From Lateolabrax maculatus (lineage: Eukaryota; Chordata; Actinopteri; Acropomatiformes; Lateolabracidae): DNA of 64,000 nucleotides. Numbering within the stretch: the first letter of the stretch is position 1; each line of letters begins with the position of its first letter. Made by a program: the position numbers and the translations under genes. The notes beneath the pieces are model-generated. The model was not told where the DNA came from and did not search any database. It saw only the letters and a program-made list of their open reading frames with translations. Shown here in pieces: positions 39,731 through 52,473 of the stretch. Location of the stretch: the NCBI GenBank assembly GCA_031216445.1, contig CM062204.1, forward strand, positions 15,063,001-15,127,000. The letters run 5' to 3'.

Positions 39731-40798
39731 AATAGAGAGTAGCATAGCTTGGAGAAGATTGTGCTGCAGTTCATTACGCTTGAGCAGAGCAGCATGACTA
39801 CAGGATAGTTAATGGACAAAAGGGCCACAAAAAAAGTGTTCTCAGTGCATTTTCTTCCCTAGGTGTGGAGAGATCATGTACACATAAAGACACTGCAGGA
39901 AAACATAAGACAAATGACCACGGCAGCTCCTATACATTCATCCTCTCCTCATGTTGTGTTCTCTACCTCTACCAATACTCCTAAGTGTGTTTGTATGTCA
40001 TACCTTCAAAACACAGGGCAGAGAGAAAAAACTAAGGCACTAAAACATCTCTGTAGTGACATTTATTTTGCTGAGGGACAAAGGTGTTTAGCCAAAAGAA
40101 AATGCCACAACATTTTAGTTATCTAACTTCTAAATCTACTGTTTTAGGTTATCACAGTTCAGTTCATATTAGTAAAACGAATTATTACATAACTACTGTA
40201 TTTCCCTTTCAGAAATGATAATTTGGCCAGCAGCATGAACTTGGCACACAAAATAGAGCTCCAGGTAGAATAATTTAGAAAGAATCGAGAAAGTGGAATT
40301 TGGCAGAAAATTGAATGACTTTCTGGGATTCAGGGTAGATAAACTGCTAACATCAGTATTTCAATATAACCCGTAGACCCATAGTCCCAACACAACTAAA
40401 AACAGACAAAATAAATAATATATATCAGACATAATAATTAAAATGAACACATTCCTTCTCGATTTTACTCTCTCATAATTTCGACAAGTCAATCACCTAT
40501 CAGAATATCCCATTCATTCCACCCCATCCTTACTCACTAAGCCACAGTATGTAGTCATTTGAAATTGACTGGCTAAGTAGCTCTCTGCACCGTACTTTAA
40601 AGTGTGAGGGAAGGGGGAGGTGGGGGTGTCTTAAGCCTGCCTCGCTAAGTGTGTGATAATTCAGGCGCTGACACACACCGTGTCTGCTTTAGCATCAATC
40701 TGTCATGCTAACAGCTTATTAGTGGCCTGAAGGAAGTGAGGGCCACACCTCGACTTAGATACTAACAAATGGCAGTGGATGCATGTGTGCGCTCCTCT

Positions 40799-40841
<43 letters not shown>

Positions 40842-43800
40842 TCAAAATGTCTATCCATTTGGGTCCTCATTATCTTAGCCCTTAGACAGCTATACTCCGC
40901 TATGGGATCCATTCTTACAGTAGCTTACGCTGGAGGGACAGCAATAGACAGCGTGGAATACAGTGGAAACACAGTGAACTGAGCCTAATACTCATTTAAG
41001 AGCTTGGTGACTACAGTCGCCTTCATATATTGAGATAAGCTACGCTCAATAAAGAGATTCTCAGGTGAAAAACACTTTGCTCTACTTTACCGTTCTAATA
41101 CAGTACAGTAAAATTTACAGTGAGTACAGACTCACTGTAAATTTTAGAGGCAGTAACTTCTCCTGAAGTGGCACAGTACTACATTTGGCTAATAATAAAA
41201 GCATTAATCTAATGCAACTCTGTATAACTTATAGTACTATAATAGGGACCACTGGTGTTCAGCTCAAGTCATGCACACATACTTTAACTTAAAGGATTTA
41301 TCACCCACAAATGCTTCAAAAGATGACTGTCCTTGGAAAAAGAAGTATAGAAGCCTTCTGTAGCACAGTCAACTCTGCACTCTGTAGATTTATAATGGGA
41401 CCACAAACTGGTTGATGTTTCAGTTTTGACAAGAGTCTACTCCAACTCTCCCTCCTTAAAAAGTCATCCTTTGAAGCAGCAAAAAGTAGTGAGTGATATT
41501 TACACTATTTTCTGCTAATCTTCCTCTTTACAAGAACGCTGTACTATTATCAGATGTTTGGACTCCTACCACTTTACTAAATGACAGCGTATGCTGTATG
41601 AGCTTCCCACTATTAATAAAGTAGATATGGTGACAGTGATGAGGATGCAAATGGTAGGTATCCCGTGGTTACCTCTGTTGAGCGTGGCGGAGCTGTTGAT
41701 GTCTCCAGTGATGAAGGAAGACTCCTGTTTCCTCACAGTGTCATTCCACATTCGCCTGATACGACTCTATACAAAGGAGAAAAGGAGCGAGAGAGAAAGA
41801 GAAAGAGAGGGAAACAGAGGTAGGAAGGTATGGACAAGGACACGGAGGAGTAGCAAAATGAAGGGGAGAACGAATAAAAGGAAGGAAGAGGAACAAATCA
41901 AGAGAAGAAAGACATGACGACAAAAGAGGGAAAAAGATATGGTAAGAAAACGTAATATATATGGGGGTGTGATGTGCAAAAGAAGGGCAAATTAGTGCAG
42001 GAGAGGCAGTAAAGGAAAAAGCAAAGCAACGACCAGCAAGAGAGAAACAGGTGGGAAAAAATAATCACCCGTCAATGCTATTTATACTCCATCTACCTGT
42101 GTGTCAGCACCAATATGTGAAGTTGTAAGTCAGGGTTTGGGCTATCTCACTTTCAACACGAAATACACTTTTTAAGTCTGCACATACTATATGCATTCTA
42201 ACTGATATTCATTAAATTCCACATTAAAAACTCATTTTTTTTTTTTCGTTTGTTTATTTAAATCTGGCTACAATAAAATTGAACCTCTGAACTGAATCTA
42301 GTTGAAAGTGAACAGCGATAACCCAACACCCTCATGGCGTGCTCCGGCCTCACCTGAGAGTCTGCTGTGCTGTAGCGTCCAGGTGTGCAGGCAGGTAAGC
42401 TCACCTGTGAGCCTGTAGAGTAGCGGCCAGGCGTCCGTGACGTGGTGGTTTTACTGGAGGAGGAGATGGACGTCTCCACACTCTTGCCGCTGCAGCAGTG
42501 GGTACGCAGACATTTGCCGTACTCTTTACGCACCTGGACAGGGGAGGTATGAGATGGAGAGAGTTACACACAGACATACCATGCACATATATAAAACCAA
42601 AAAGCACACATGAAGGAGGAGGAATTGATTGATGTTCCACGTTTAACTTGCACATATTGAAGCATATTTTTAAGATGACATACCCGGTAAAAAACAGACT
42701 GAAAGGGCTTAAATTGATATAGTGTCCCTGTTAACTTGTTCTTTTACTCAAATTCCTTCGGCAAACACTCACTCCATACAAATTTAGACATTAAAGGATT
42801 AACTTCATAAACTTTCCCCCATCAACATCCACCCCAAATGTTATTACAGCCACATATCCATCTGAAATTGACATATTCCTTCGGGGGACATATGATGCAC
42901 TTGTACACACAGAACATCTGCATTGAGATCCCAATCAAGTTAGAACAAATAGGACTGTAATTGCTTTTTAACTAGCTTGTTGGACTGGCAGACATGTATT
43001 GCCACATGCTCTGTTTGAACAGCTGTGTGGTGAGTTGCTCCATGCATCTTGGGAGAAACCATGTTGGGCCAAAGCCAAAGAAAACCTCAGCGCTGTTCCG
43101 AGGACATATCTCTCAGGATACCTGATCCCATGGCCTAACACATACCTAAGTACAATGCACACACACACACGCATACAGACCGCACTTGTTTACTGCTCTC
43201 ACACTTAAAACTAAAAACTCTCTGTGGGACGGCAGCCAGACGAGAGTATTAAGCATTTGATGAATTTTCTTTCCATATCCTACTCCTCTTCTGTACTCCC
43301 AGGCACTGACAGTGTGTGGGAGACTCTGTAAAAATATCCCAGATGTGTAGGCTCTTCCTGGAAGCCATATATAATTCAAATATAAAAAAATTAACATTTG
43401 TACTCACAAATAAATCTAATCCTTTAGGCCAACCAAACCCAAAAACATATATAAAGGGGGTCATCTTTTCTAAATTAAAGGGGTGTTGCAAGGGGAGCTG
43501 TATGTCACAGTGAGCGAGGACGATGTTTTAAAATCATCAGAGGAGTGTATCTGTAACCACTGCCACTTAGACATCAAAATAGACATATGTATGTATCTAA
43601 AATTCAAAACAATTAGAGTTATATATTATTAAAAAAGTTGAACAAGCTATTTCAGGCTTGATGACCCTGCCTGATGATAAAAAACTTTCTTACCTCTAGA
43701 GGAAAGACAGAAACACTGTAAGACTAACAGCTCAGTTTGTTACCTGCAGCCACAAGGCAAGACAGACGGCGAAAAAAGTGAGCAAATTGAGCAGCCAGTA

Positions 43801-46800
43801 GGGTGACTGAATGACCAATCAAACGTGTGACAGCTCTGCAGATATTTTTGGTGTCCCTGCTGATCAGTGCTAGCGTGTGTGTGTCTGTGAGTTGTATCAG
43901 TTGCATTTGCCTGTCACACTGTCGGTTTGTCTTCCTCACCTTCTTCTGCAGTATGCAGTGAAAGATGAAGATGAACATGCCCTGCAGAGAGTTGAAGATG
44001 GTGAAAAGGTAGGCCATGATGACGGTGCTCTCGTTGATGTACATCAGGCCGAAAGCCCAGGTCAGGCCCAGCAGACACAGCAGGGCTATGGCCCCGATCA
44101 CCCATGACCTACAGAAGAGGGGGAAGAATTGAGAGGGAGAAATGATCAATCAGTAAATATCCTACAATCTCGATAACATCACCATTTGTTATGTCACATA
44201 ATAAAAAATGTAAAGTATATATTGTAGGTTGCATTGTAAGTAGGATAACATGAAAGGCTCGTCTCTTTCCCTGGATCAGAAAAGCTATTCGGCCAAGTTT
44301 GATGCATGTGGGATCATGACACAGGAGAAAGGGGTTAGAGAGGGTTCATTCAGAGTCCCAGTGTTAGGGGTGTGGGATGGAGAAAACAGTGGGAGGTTTT
44401 GCCTGAAAGAATTATACTCTTATGAAAAGGGGGAGAAAATAGAATTTAGATACCATCTCAAGCGAAGAAGGAGAGGTTATAAGCTAGCTGACGTCAGCCA
44501 CTGGTATCGAGAAAAGTCACGCAAAGATGACTTTTTCCAAAGTTACATCCAAGCCCTATCACTCACTCTGCCATGTACTTGTGCACAAGTACATGGCAGA
44601 GTGTAAAACATGTTTTCACAGGCAAAAGTGGGCAGCGAAGTCTGTTAGTGCAATTGTGACTATAACAATTTAATGGAATTAAATGTGCTAAAAGTTGTCA
44701 AGGCTGTGAACCTTCATTTCAAATAAAGAATATGCTGAAGTGAGTCATAAAGGCCAAATGTCAGAGAAATCTGGTCACGTCAAGGTACGTGTACGCATTG
44801 TAAGTCCTCTACTGAGCGTGTGCGTGCGATTGTGCGTGTGGCCGTGCGAGTGGCTCCACTGGGTAGTAAGTAGAGGGACATTACAGCTATTATAAATGAC
44901 ATTTCCCACTAAAGGTCACAGTTTCGGGTCTGCCGCAGCCGAGAAGATGGCTGTTAATTTGATTGGCTAACTGGGCAGTGATCACCTCTCGTGTGAGGGA
45001 TGGAGACAAAGAAAGGGGGTAAGGAAAGAAAGGGGTGGGGTGGAGAGAGAAAAACACAGAGGGAGAGATATTAGGAGAGTCAGGGAGAAGGAAGGGAGAA
45101 GGAAGAAGAGAGTAAGTGAGTGAGACTGAGGTGATTGATTCGATGTTGCCCTCTGTGGCACCATTCAGGCGAGACAGAACCTCCAATAAAGCTCGTCTGA
45201 CGACCCTCTTCAATAAAGGGTACACTCATCCCTCTCTTTTCCATCCCTTCATTCCTACTCTTCCTCCAGTGCTCCCTTGAGTCATGGTTTCCCTCTCAGC
45301 TCTGTTTCCCCTCATTCACATCTCACCATTATAATATTTCAATAGCACATTAAGTCTATAGGTCATAGGGGCTCACAAATCACACATCAACAAGTAATCC
45401 ATTTTACAAGGCAGGTTAATGGTTAATTTAGGGATATGCATAGACTCTAGGCAGGTTCTACAGACAAACAAGACAACAAACCAATGAAAATGTCTTGAGG
45501 AAGAAGAGAGGCATCCTGATTGGAGAGTGGCCTTACCAGAGCCAATCCACAACAAAGACAACTTATGATGGCTTGGAGTTAAAGAGACAAAGAAAACAAA
45601 AGGAAGAAAAAATAATAAGACAAAAAGGGCATGATGATGATTAACAAGTAAATTAACCACTATAAGACATGACTAATGAAGTGAAATAGATTAAAATCTA
45701 TTCAGCCTTCAGTGTGCTCAGAAAGAAGAAGAAAAGTCATTAAAAAGGAAAAAAAGATCTGAAAGCATCATATTCTAAATCGTTCTTTGATTTTCATCTT
45801 TCATCAGGCTTTTTGATTACATTCTCCTGAACTGCACGGAAGCAAAGATCAGCTGGTTTCTAACTTCCCACTTGAAGTCCTACTTAAAACTGCTGTCATG
45901 AAAGATACATTGGCAGTAATATTTAAATGATAAATCAAATGAGTAAGCCATTTTGTGATTTACATTATAAATTCTGAGCTGCGCCTCAGTAAGGCGTTGA
46001 GCTCTGAGCCATGGCATATTGTTTGAATTAGACTGAGCCTTTTGTCTTGAGCTGCGCTGGAACGACAAATCAACAAAATCAAAATCCTGATTAGTTAGCT
46101 TAGTAGACAGAGTTTCAGTGTTCAGTGGAAATTAAGTCATATTTCAGTGGCATTCTCTAAGGGAGATGTAAGTAATAATGACATGACTGGTAATATGATA
46201 AAAAGATTAATTCAGTGGGGAGCTTCTTGAAATGATGTAAGACAAAGGTGAAATGTGCTTCATGTGATGTGCTAACATACAGAAAAAGGATGAAGGACTT
46301 TGTTGGACATTTGGGCAATACACTTTCGTTCGCTTTCTTTCTGAGAGTTTGATGAGATGATTAGATGCCATTCTCAAGTCTGAAATTGTTTTTTAAGTTG
46401 GAGCCAGCAGCAAAAATTCTCTGTTTTATATGAGGTTGTGTGCAGGACTATTTCTCTACCGGCTAAGAAATAGTCTGGAAAATAAATCCCAGGCCCACAT
46501 AAAACACAACTTGTTGTTTTTACACTTGTTTTTGTACAAAAAAAAAACAAGGTACAACGTGTTAATTAGTGAGCTTTGGAGGTGCTGGCAGGATAATTTT
46601 GTAACCTTCAGACAGCTTGGCTAGATGTTTCCATTTGTTTCCAGTGTTTATGCTATGCTATGCTCTTCTGATTTACAGTAACTCTTGGCAAGAAAGCAAA
46701 TAAACATATTTCCCAAAAGGTTAATTCCTATAACTTAATCCTCACACACAAGCATGCGTAATCACACTCGCTTACAAAACCGGGTGCGCCGGTGTGATGG

Positions 46801-48627
46801 TAGGACTGTATGCATACATGAACTTACTTGATGTTGTCCAGACATCCAGAGTCTGGTTTGAGAATAGCCGTATGATGGAACATCTTATAAAGAGCGATAC
46901 CAAGGAAGATTACGTTCAGCTGGAACACACAGACACACACATACAAGTTAATATGCTGCAGCAACAAGCCTAATTAAAGACACAATGTCCCCACAACAAT
47001 TCACTCACACACAGTGCATATCATTTCATTTCATTCCTTCCAGCAGTAATTGGCTTGGGGACACCAGTATCAGCCCACAATCAAAAGCCTTTTATGTGCT
47101 CAAAATACAGCAGCTTGAGCATCAGGGAAAATACAGCAGTCATTACATCCGTTGAGGATCATTGTTACAATAGAAATCCAATTCTCACAGATGCTGTCTA
47201 TTCTATTGGCCTGCTAATGCATACATAGGGTGTTTTAATAATGACGGTCTGGACTGTTGTGCTGGGTCTCTGAGGCTGTATATGTTACCAATGAGCATAG
47301 AGTCATAACAGAGCAGTCCCACCTGCACCACTCCCACTTACATCCCCAGTTAGATCAGTGATAGCCTGCCTGACATTTCTTAAATGAGTACAGAGCATCG
47401 GTGTACATGCTGACATTCACCTAATTGGGAGCATCATTCTATCTTTCCCAGACACTGCTTTTTATATATATCTTTTTTCGCTTTTTCCCTGTCTGTGTGT
47501 CTGCATAGTTGTCTAACTCTATAGTTGCACATACTCCTGGCCTTGCTAGAAGCAAAGCCCGGAGAAACTACAGTGCCTGGGTCATCAAATAAGTGCCTTA
47601 GAGCAACGGAACTTTGTTGAGTTCTTATCATAACCTGTGGTTTGTGTTCTGTCTTTCAAAGATTTCCAGCTTGTTGAACTATGTGCCCACTTGAGAGATA
47701 ATCCATGAGTGGGAATTATTAAATTGACATATAAAGTTTCCTCTGTTTCCACTTAGACTGCTGAGGAGCTCAGGCAAACCTTGTAGTAGATTAACAAACA
47801 CCCTAAAGTAACCCGTCATTTCTGCACTACATGTGGCAGGCAGTCTATTCATGTACATGTCGTGCTATGTCAATTGTGTGTGAACATGCATGTATGTGTA
47901 TCTCACCATAATAATGAGTGTAGCGGGGCCTATAAAGCTCCATATAAAGTATGTATCCAATCGTAGCCAGCACCTAGAGAGACAGAGACAGACAGAGACA
48001 GGGAGAGAGATAGAGAGGGAGACAGAGATAAAGAAAAAGTGAGGGAAGGACAGCGAGAGAGAAAGACATCGTGAATGAGAAACAGAGGGAAGAATAATAG
48101 GAGAGAGGAAAAATGCATAGGGGTTAAAAACATGCTCCAGATGGATGTAGGGTAGCAAGGATTTACCATCAGAGGACAGGACATGCATCATATTTACACA
48201 CACACATACACACAGAAACACACACACGCACATACAAAGGAGGCAAAGAAGGGAAAAAAGCTGGTACATTACATGACATACAGTATATCAAATGCATCCT
48301 GTTAGAGGGAGGACCAAAGGAATGGGGGGGGGGGGATAAAATAGTGAAAGAGATGAAGAACAGTGAGAAAGGTGTTGCAGGATGAAGGAAATAGACTATA
48401 TGCACACCTCAAACATACATCACACACAGAGGGGGAGACAGCGAGGGATGAGCACCTGTGATAAATAAACCGTTACTTCCCCCTTAGGGCACAGATATAT
48501 GACATGGCCACATCCGGTCGCAAAAATATGACATGACTATGTTCATTTGAATACTGAGTTATGGATGCAGCCCTCATACTGGGCTATTTATGGAGTCTGG
48601 GAACGGCTGTGGTGAGGCTAAAAGAGA

Positions 48628-48687
<60 letters not shown>

Positions 48688-48779
48688 CACACACACAAAC
48701 ATGTACCTACACATTCAGAGCATTCAGAGACAGAAGACATGCATGAACACACATAACCACACACATAACAACACATAAC

Positions 48780-48816
<37 letters not shown>

Positions 48817-51800
48817 TCATGTTCTTGGTAGTAAAAGATATACTGCTGTATGCTAAATTATATTACCCCAAACATCTTTACTCATCATGTGCAGCAAGCA
48901 GGGGAGGAAAAAAAAAAGTCCCCGAGTGCCCTCCACTGAGGTCAGACCCAACGGGTTGCAGAAAAAGGTGCCAGAGAAAAACCACTGGAGCAAAATGGCC
49001 GACTGATTCATGACCAGCTGCTTTTGAATTATTAATCTTTCAATTTCCACCACATTAGAGAGCCCTCCATTATGGGTCCCTGCCTGTGTCACTGTATCCA
49101 CCATTAGGGCTCCTTTGCTAAGTCATAGCGACCTTCATTATGGGAGGTGATGGACTCAGTGCCACTGGCTACTATGGGGGAGAATGGGGTGCGTTATGTG
49201 ACAAGGTGACACAGCAGGGATGGCAGATGATATTTTCAGAGGTTTTGTCTCAATGTGTTATGTCAAACATGATAAGCGGCGACATTTTCAAGGCTAGACT
49301 GATTAATGAGTCATATAACTTATTTTCTGCTTTTACTTTGCTAATAAAATACTTTTCCTATTCAACTTCTTTTCAAATCCATTAGGCATGAGGCCATTAC
49401 AAGCAGAAACATTGATTGTTCAGATGAAATATTATTTCAAAATGTAAGAAAATATAGGAAAAATATTTTGGTGACATGAATCTTTTATACCCTCATTGAT
49501 TTCAGTGCAATTTGTGTGACAGACTTTATGTTATTCTCCCAAAACATATCACTTAATTTTGCATTTTAACTGTTAAACCATAGCTACTGTCTCAAGACAA
49601 GTCTCATAGTCTCATAGCTAATAGCATACAGCCTGATTATTCATCCAGAGCGTGGCATTCAGACTCTCATGTTTTAATGATCATGCTGCAATGAAATATT
49701 GATCTAAGTGGCACAAGGATTGGTGTGACTCGACGGTTAAACACTGCTAAATTCAACCCTCTTCACTGCCTTCAAACCTCTACGAGGTGATGAGTAGTTA
49801 GCGGAAAGCTGCAAGATCTGAACTACAAAGGCCTCAAAAGCAGCAGAGAATGTGAGCATCTGAGCGTGTGAATCATTTAACAGGCCTTTAGTGTCCTGTC
49901 ATTTTTCACTTTCTATATGGTGCTGCTCATTCACAGTATAAGAAATTGAGGGAAGAGATTTTTTAAATGCAACATCCTCATTGGTAATGCACTCTTTAGT
50001 CCTTATGATTTCATACAGTTACAGAATATAGGAGAAGTCACGGACTGTGCACCATATACATTATATACACATTATGCACATAATATGCATATGCGCTGTA
50101 TGAATAAAATGTTGGCCTTTTTTCAGAGTCCTAGCATGAATAGAGTGGACAGGTCACACTTGTGAAAGTGTTATTATATTCACTCCAGTGTATTTGTAGG
50201 TGGCCTACTATGCATATACTTCATATGAATGAGATGCTGGCTGCCTTTTCTTGGATTCATCCTGAGTCTCAGGTTGGACAAGTCAAGCAAGCATGAATAC
50301 GTTACCATGTGCTCTTAATGTATGTCCTCATCCCACTCACTAGTCTGCACTTCCTCCAGGGAAGCCAGCTTTTATTTTAGCACACACAAGTGCAAACCAG
50401 TATGCATGTGTGCACACCCTGACAGACTCCTCCAGCACTCCCTTCTCCTTCCCTCCATTCTCACACTCTCACACTTGAACCACTCCTTTTCTCCCTCAAT
50501 CTGCTCCACTGTGCACCCCCTCCTTCTAGCCCACCCGTTAAATCCTTCCATATTCACACATTGTCGCTGCTGTGCTCACGCAGGCACTCTGTGGTGCATC
50601 CTCCCCTGCTTGTCCCCATACTTCCCCCTCTTCCTTGGCTCTGTCCCCTCTCAACCTCTCAGTATTGATGCTTCAGAAGTGCCACAGCTTGTAGAGTCCA
50701 CTGTGGCAGACGCAGCCAAAATGACAGCAGGCACCCCAGCCTCCCTCCCTTCTTTCCTTGCCCCGTCATCCATCCTTCCTTCACGCTACGCTCTCTTTGC
50801 CACCCCTCTATCCTTACACTCGGTCGGTGCCGTAGCTCCTGTAGTCCACTGCAGCGGAGACGGCCACTATCACAGCAGGCACTCCATATCCTGCCAGGTA
50901 GAAGTACTTAGTCCTGGAGTGTTCGCTCTCAAACACCTCTACCAGCATGATGTAGAGCTGCACCCCTTCCAGGAACATCCAGGTGAAGGCTGCCAAGAAG
51001 AAGAAATGGAGCAAGGCCGCAAAGACTGCACAGGCAATCTGGTGAGGGAAAGAAAAGACGGAGAGGATTTAAAAATACAGTAACACTACACACAGTTATG
51101 CTCAGGAAATGTTTATTCTGGTGGACACTTGCACTGATGAGTTAGAAAGTAGGAAAAAAAAACACAAACACTACAAGCGATAAGGGGTGTGAGTCAGAGT
51201 AAGTTAGTAATAATTTATCATATTCACATAAAGAAGGAAATGTGAGGAATTAAAGGTTGGGCTGCCAATACTGGAGTGGACCAAAGAGGTAGAGGATAAA
51301 GGAAATAGAAACTCACAATCATTGTATACTATAACAGCAATTACAGGCAACAGATCGACTAAAATACACTTCAAGATAGCAATATTAGTTGAGCCCCCTT
51401 CATGCTTTACTCCATGTTTACATCCAAAAGTCATCTAAAAAGATAAATGAAAAAATATAAGTGACAAATTGGTGCTGCAGCCTCTGCTGATTGACCACAT
51501 TTCAAACAAAAGTAGCAAAGCACTTTCAAAAGGGGCTGAGAGAGAGAGGAGGGTGGGTGAGTGGGGGGTACACACTTGAAAATACAATATGATTTTTGTC
51601 AATGCCAAGGATGAACAAAAATGAGTGGAGCTGCTGCAAAAATGAGTCAGCAGATTGGTTTGAAAGAGACAAAGCATACATAAAATTTGACACATTTTAG
51701 AGCTTGGAAAAAGCCACCAGCAACATCAGTTTAGATACTGAATAGTTGGAGAAAGGTGTTTTGCCATTACTAGAGCTGAACTGTATGTTTTAAGTTCTTA

Positions 51801-52442
51801 ATTCATTTTTTTGTGAAATGAAAATAACAAATATCACCAAGATACATCTTAGAATATATAGAACAAATATCAAATAAAAATTATAACATTGGTACCCACC
51901 AGTGGTTATACAGCCACATTGAAAGTGAGTGAATGGATTTTAAATCACATTGTTAGTCACCAGTGAATAGTGACGGATGAAAGGGATATAAAAGAGTTAG
52001 AGAGACAGATGATAAAATACTTAGAAAAACCTATGAGAGAGTCTCCTGAATGTAAAAAAGAGAAAAACACAGCAGCAAAGGATGAGCAGTAGGAAAATGA
52101 AAGAGGGGTATCAAACCTAAAACCGCATTAACAATTTAGGCAATAGGATGGGAAGAAAAGAGGGGTGCTTAAGAGAGGAAGGCTGGGAAGGAATGAGCGG
52201 TGAGATCTGGCCCGTCACGTTCATGGCAATGTTCTAATCTAAAGAGTCACTCCTTAATCATTGAATGGGAAAGCTAACAGACAGACTTTTATAATGGAGG
52301 GGTTTGCAGTGTGAGACAATTACCTAATGTCTGAAAGACAATGAGTTTAGGGGGCGAGGGAGTCACTCATTTCCATTTCTAATGATCGCACAGGGTAGCT
52401 TACACACACACATGCACGCACACACATGCACGCATACACACA

Positions 52443-52473
<31 letters not shown>

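Larger units (their letters stand above)
39275..41672 (-). other. adgrl3 intron K-L (2398 nt)
   Basis: It contains a 450-nt purine-rich block at 39280-39728 that ends in about 24 GA units, (GT)n at 40804-40838, and a perfect hairpin at 41109-41146. Within the purine block the 15-mer agcaacagccaagtc occurs at 39317 and again at 39353, showing a 36-nt tandem duplication. No exon was recognised. Confidence 0.83.

Noticed and set aside
39262..39828. 188-codon minus-strand frame rich in Ser-Leu
   Set aside because: It is the translation of the CT-repeat tract before exon L, giving SLSLSL runs. Simple sequence, not protein.
44250..44606. 118-codon plus-strand frame in intron H-I
   Set aside because: It ends inside the palindrome and has a charged but unrecognisable composition; likely chance.
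50322..51083. 253-codon open frame on the plus strand
   Set aside because: It overlaps exon F of adgrl3 on the opposite strand, and its translation is the antisense of conserved TM3-TM4 codons. No family resemblance.
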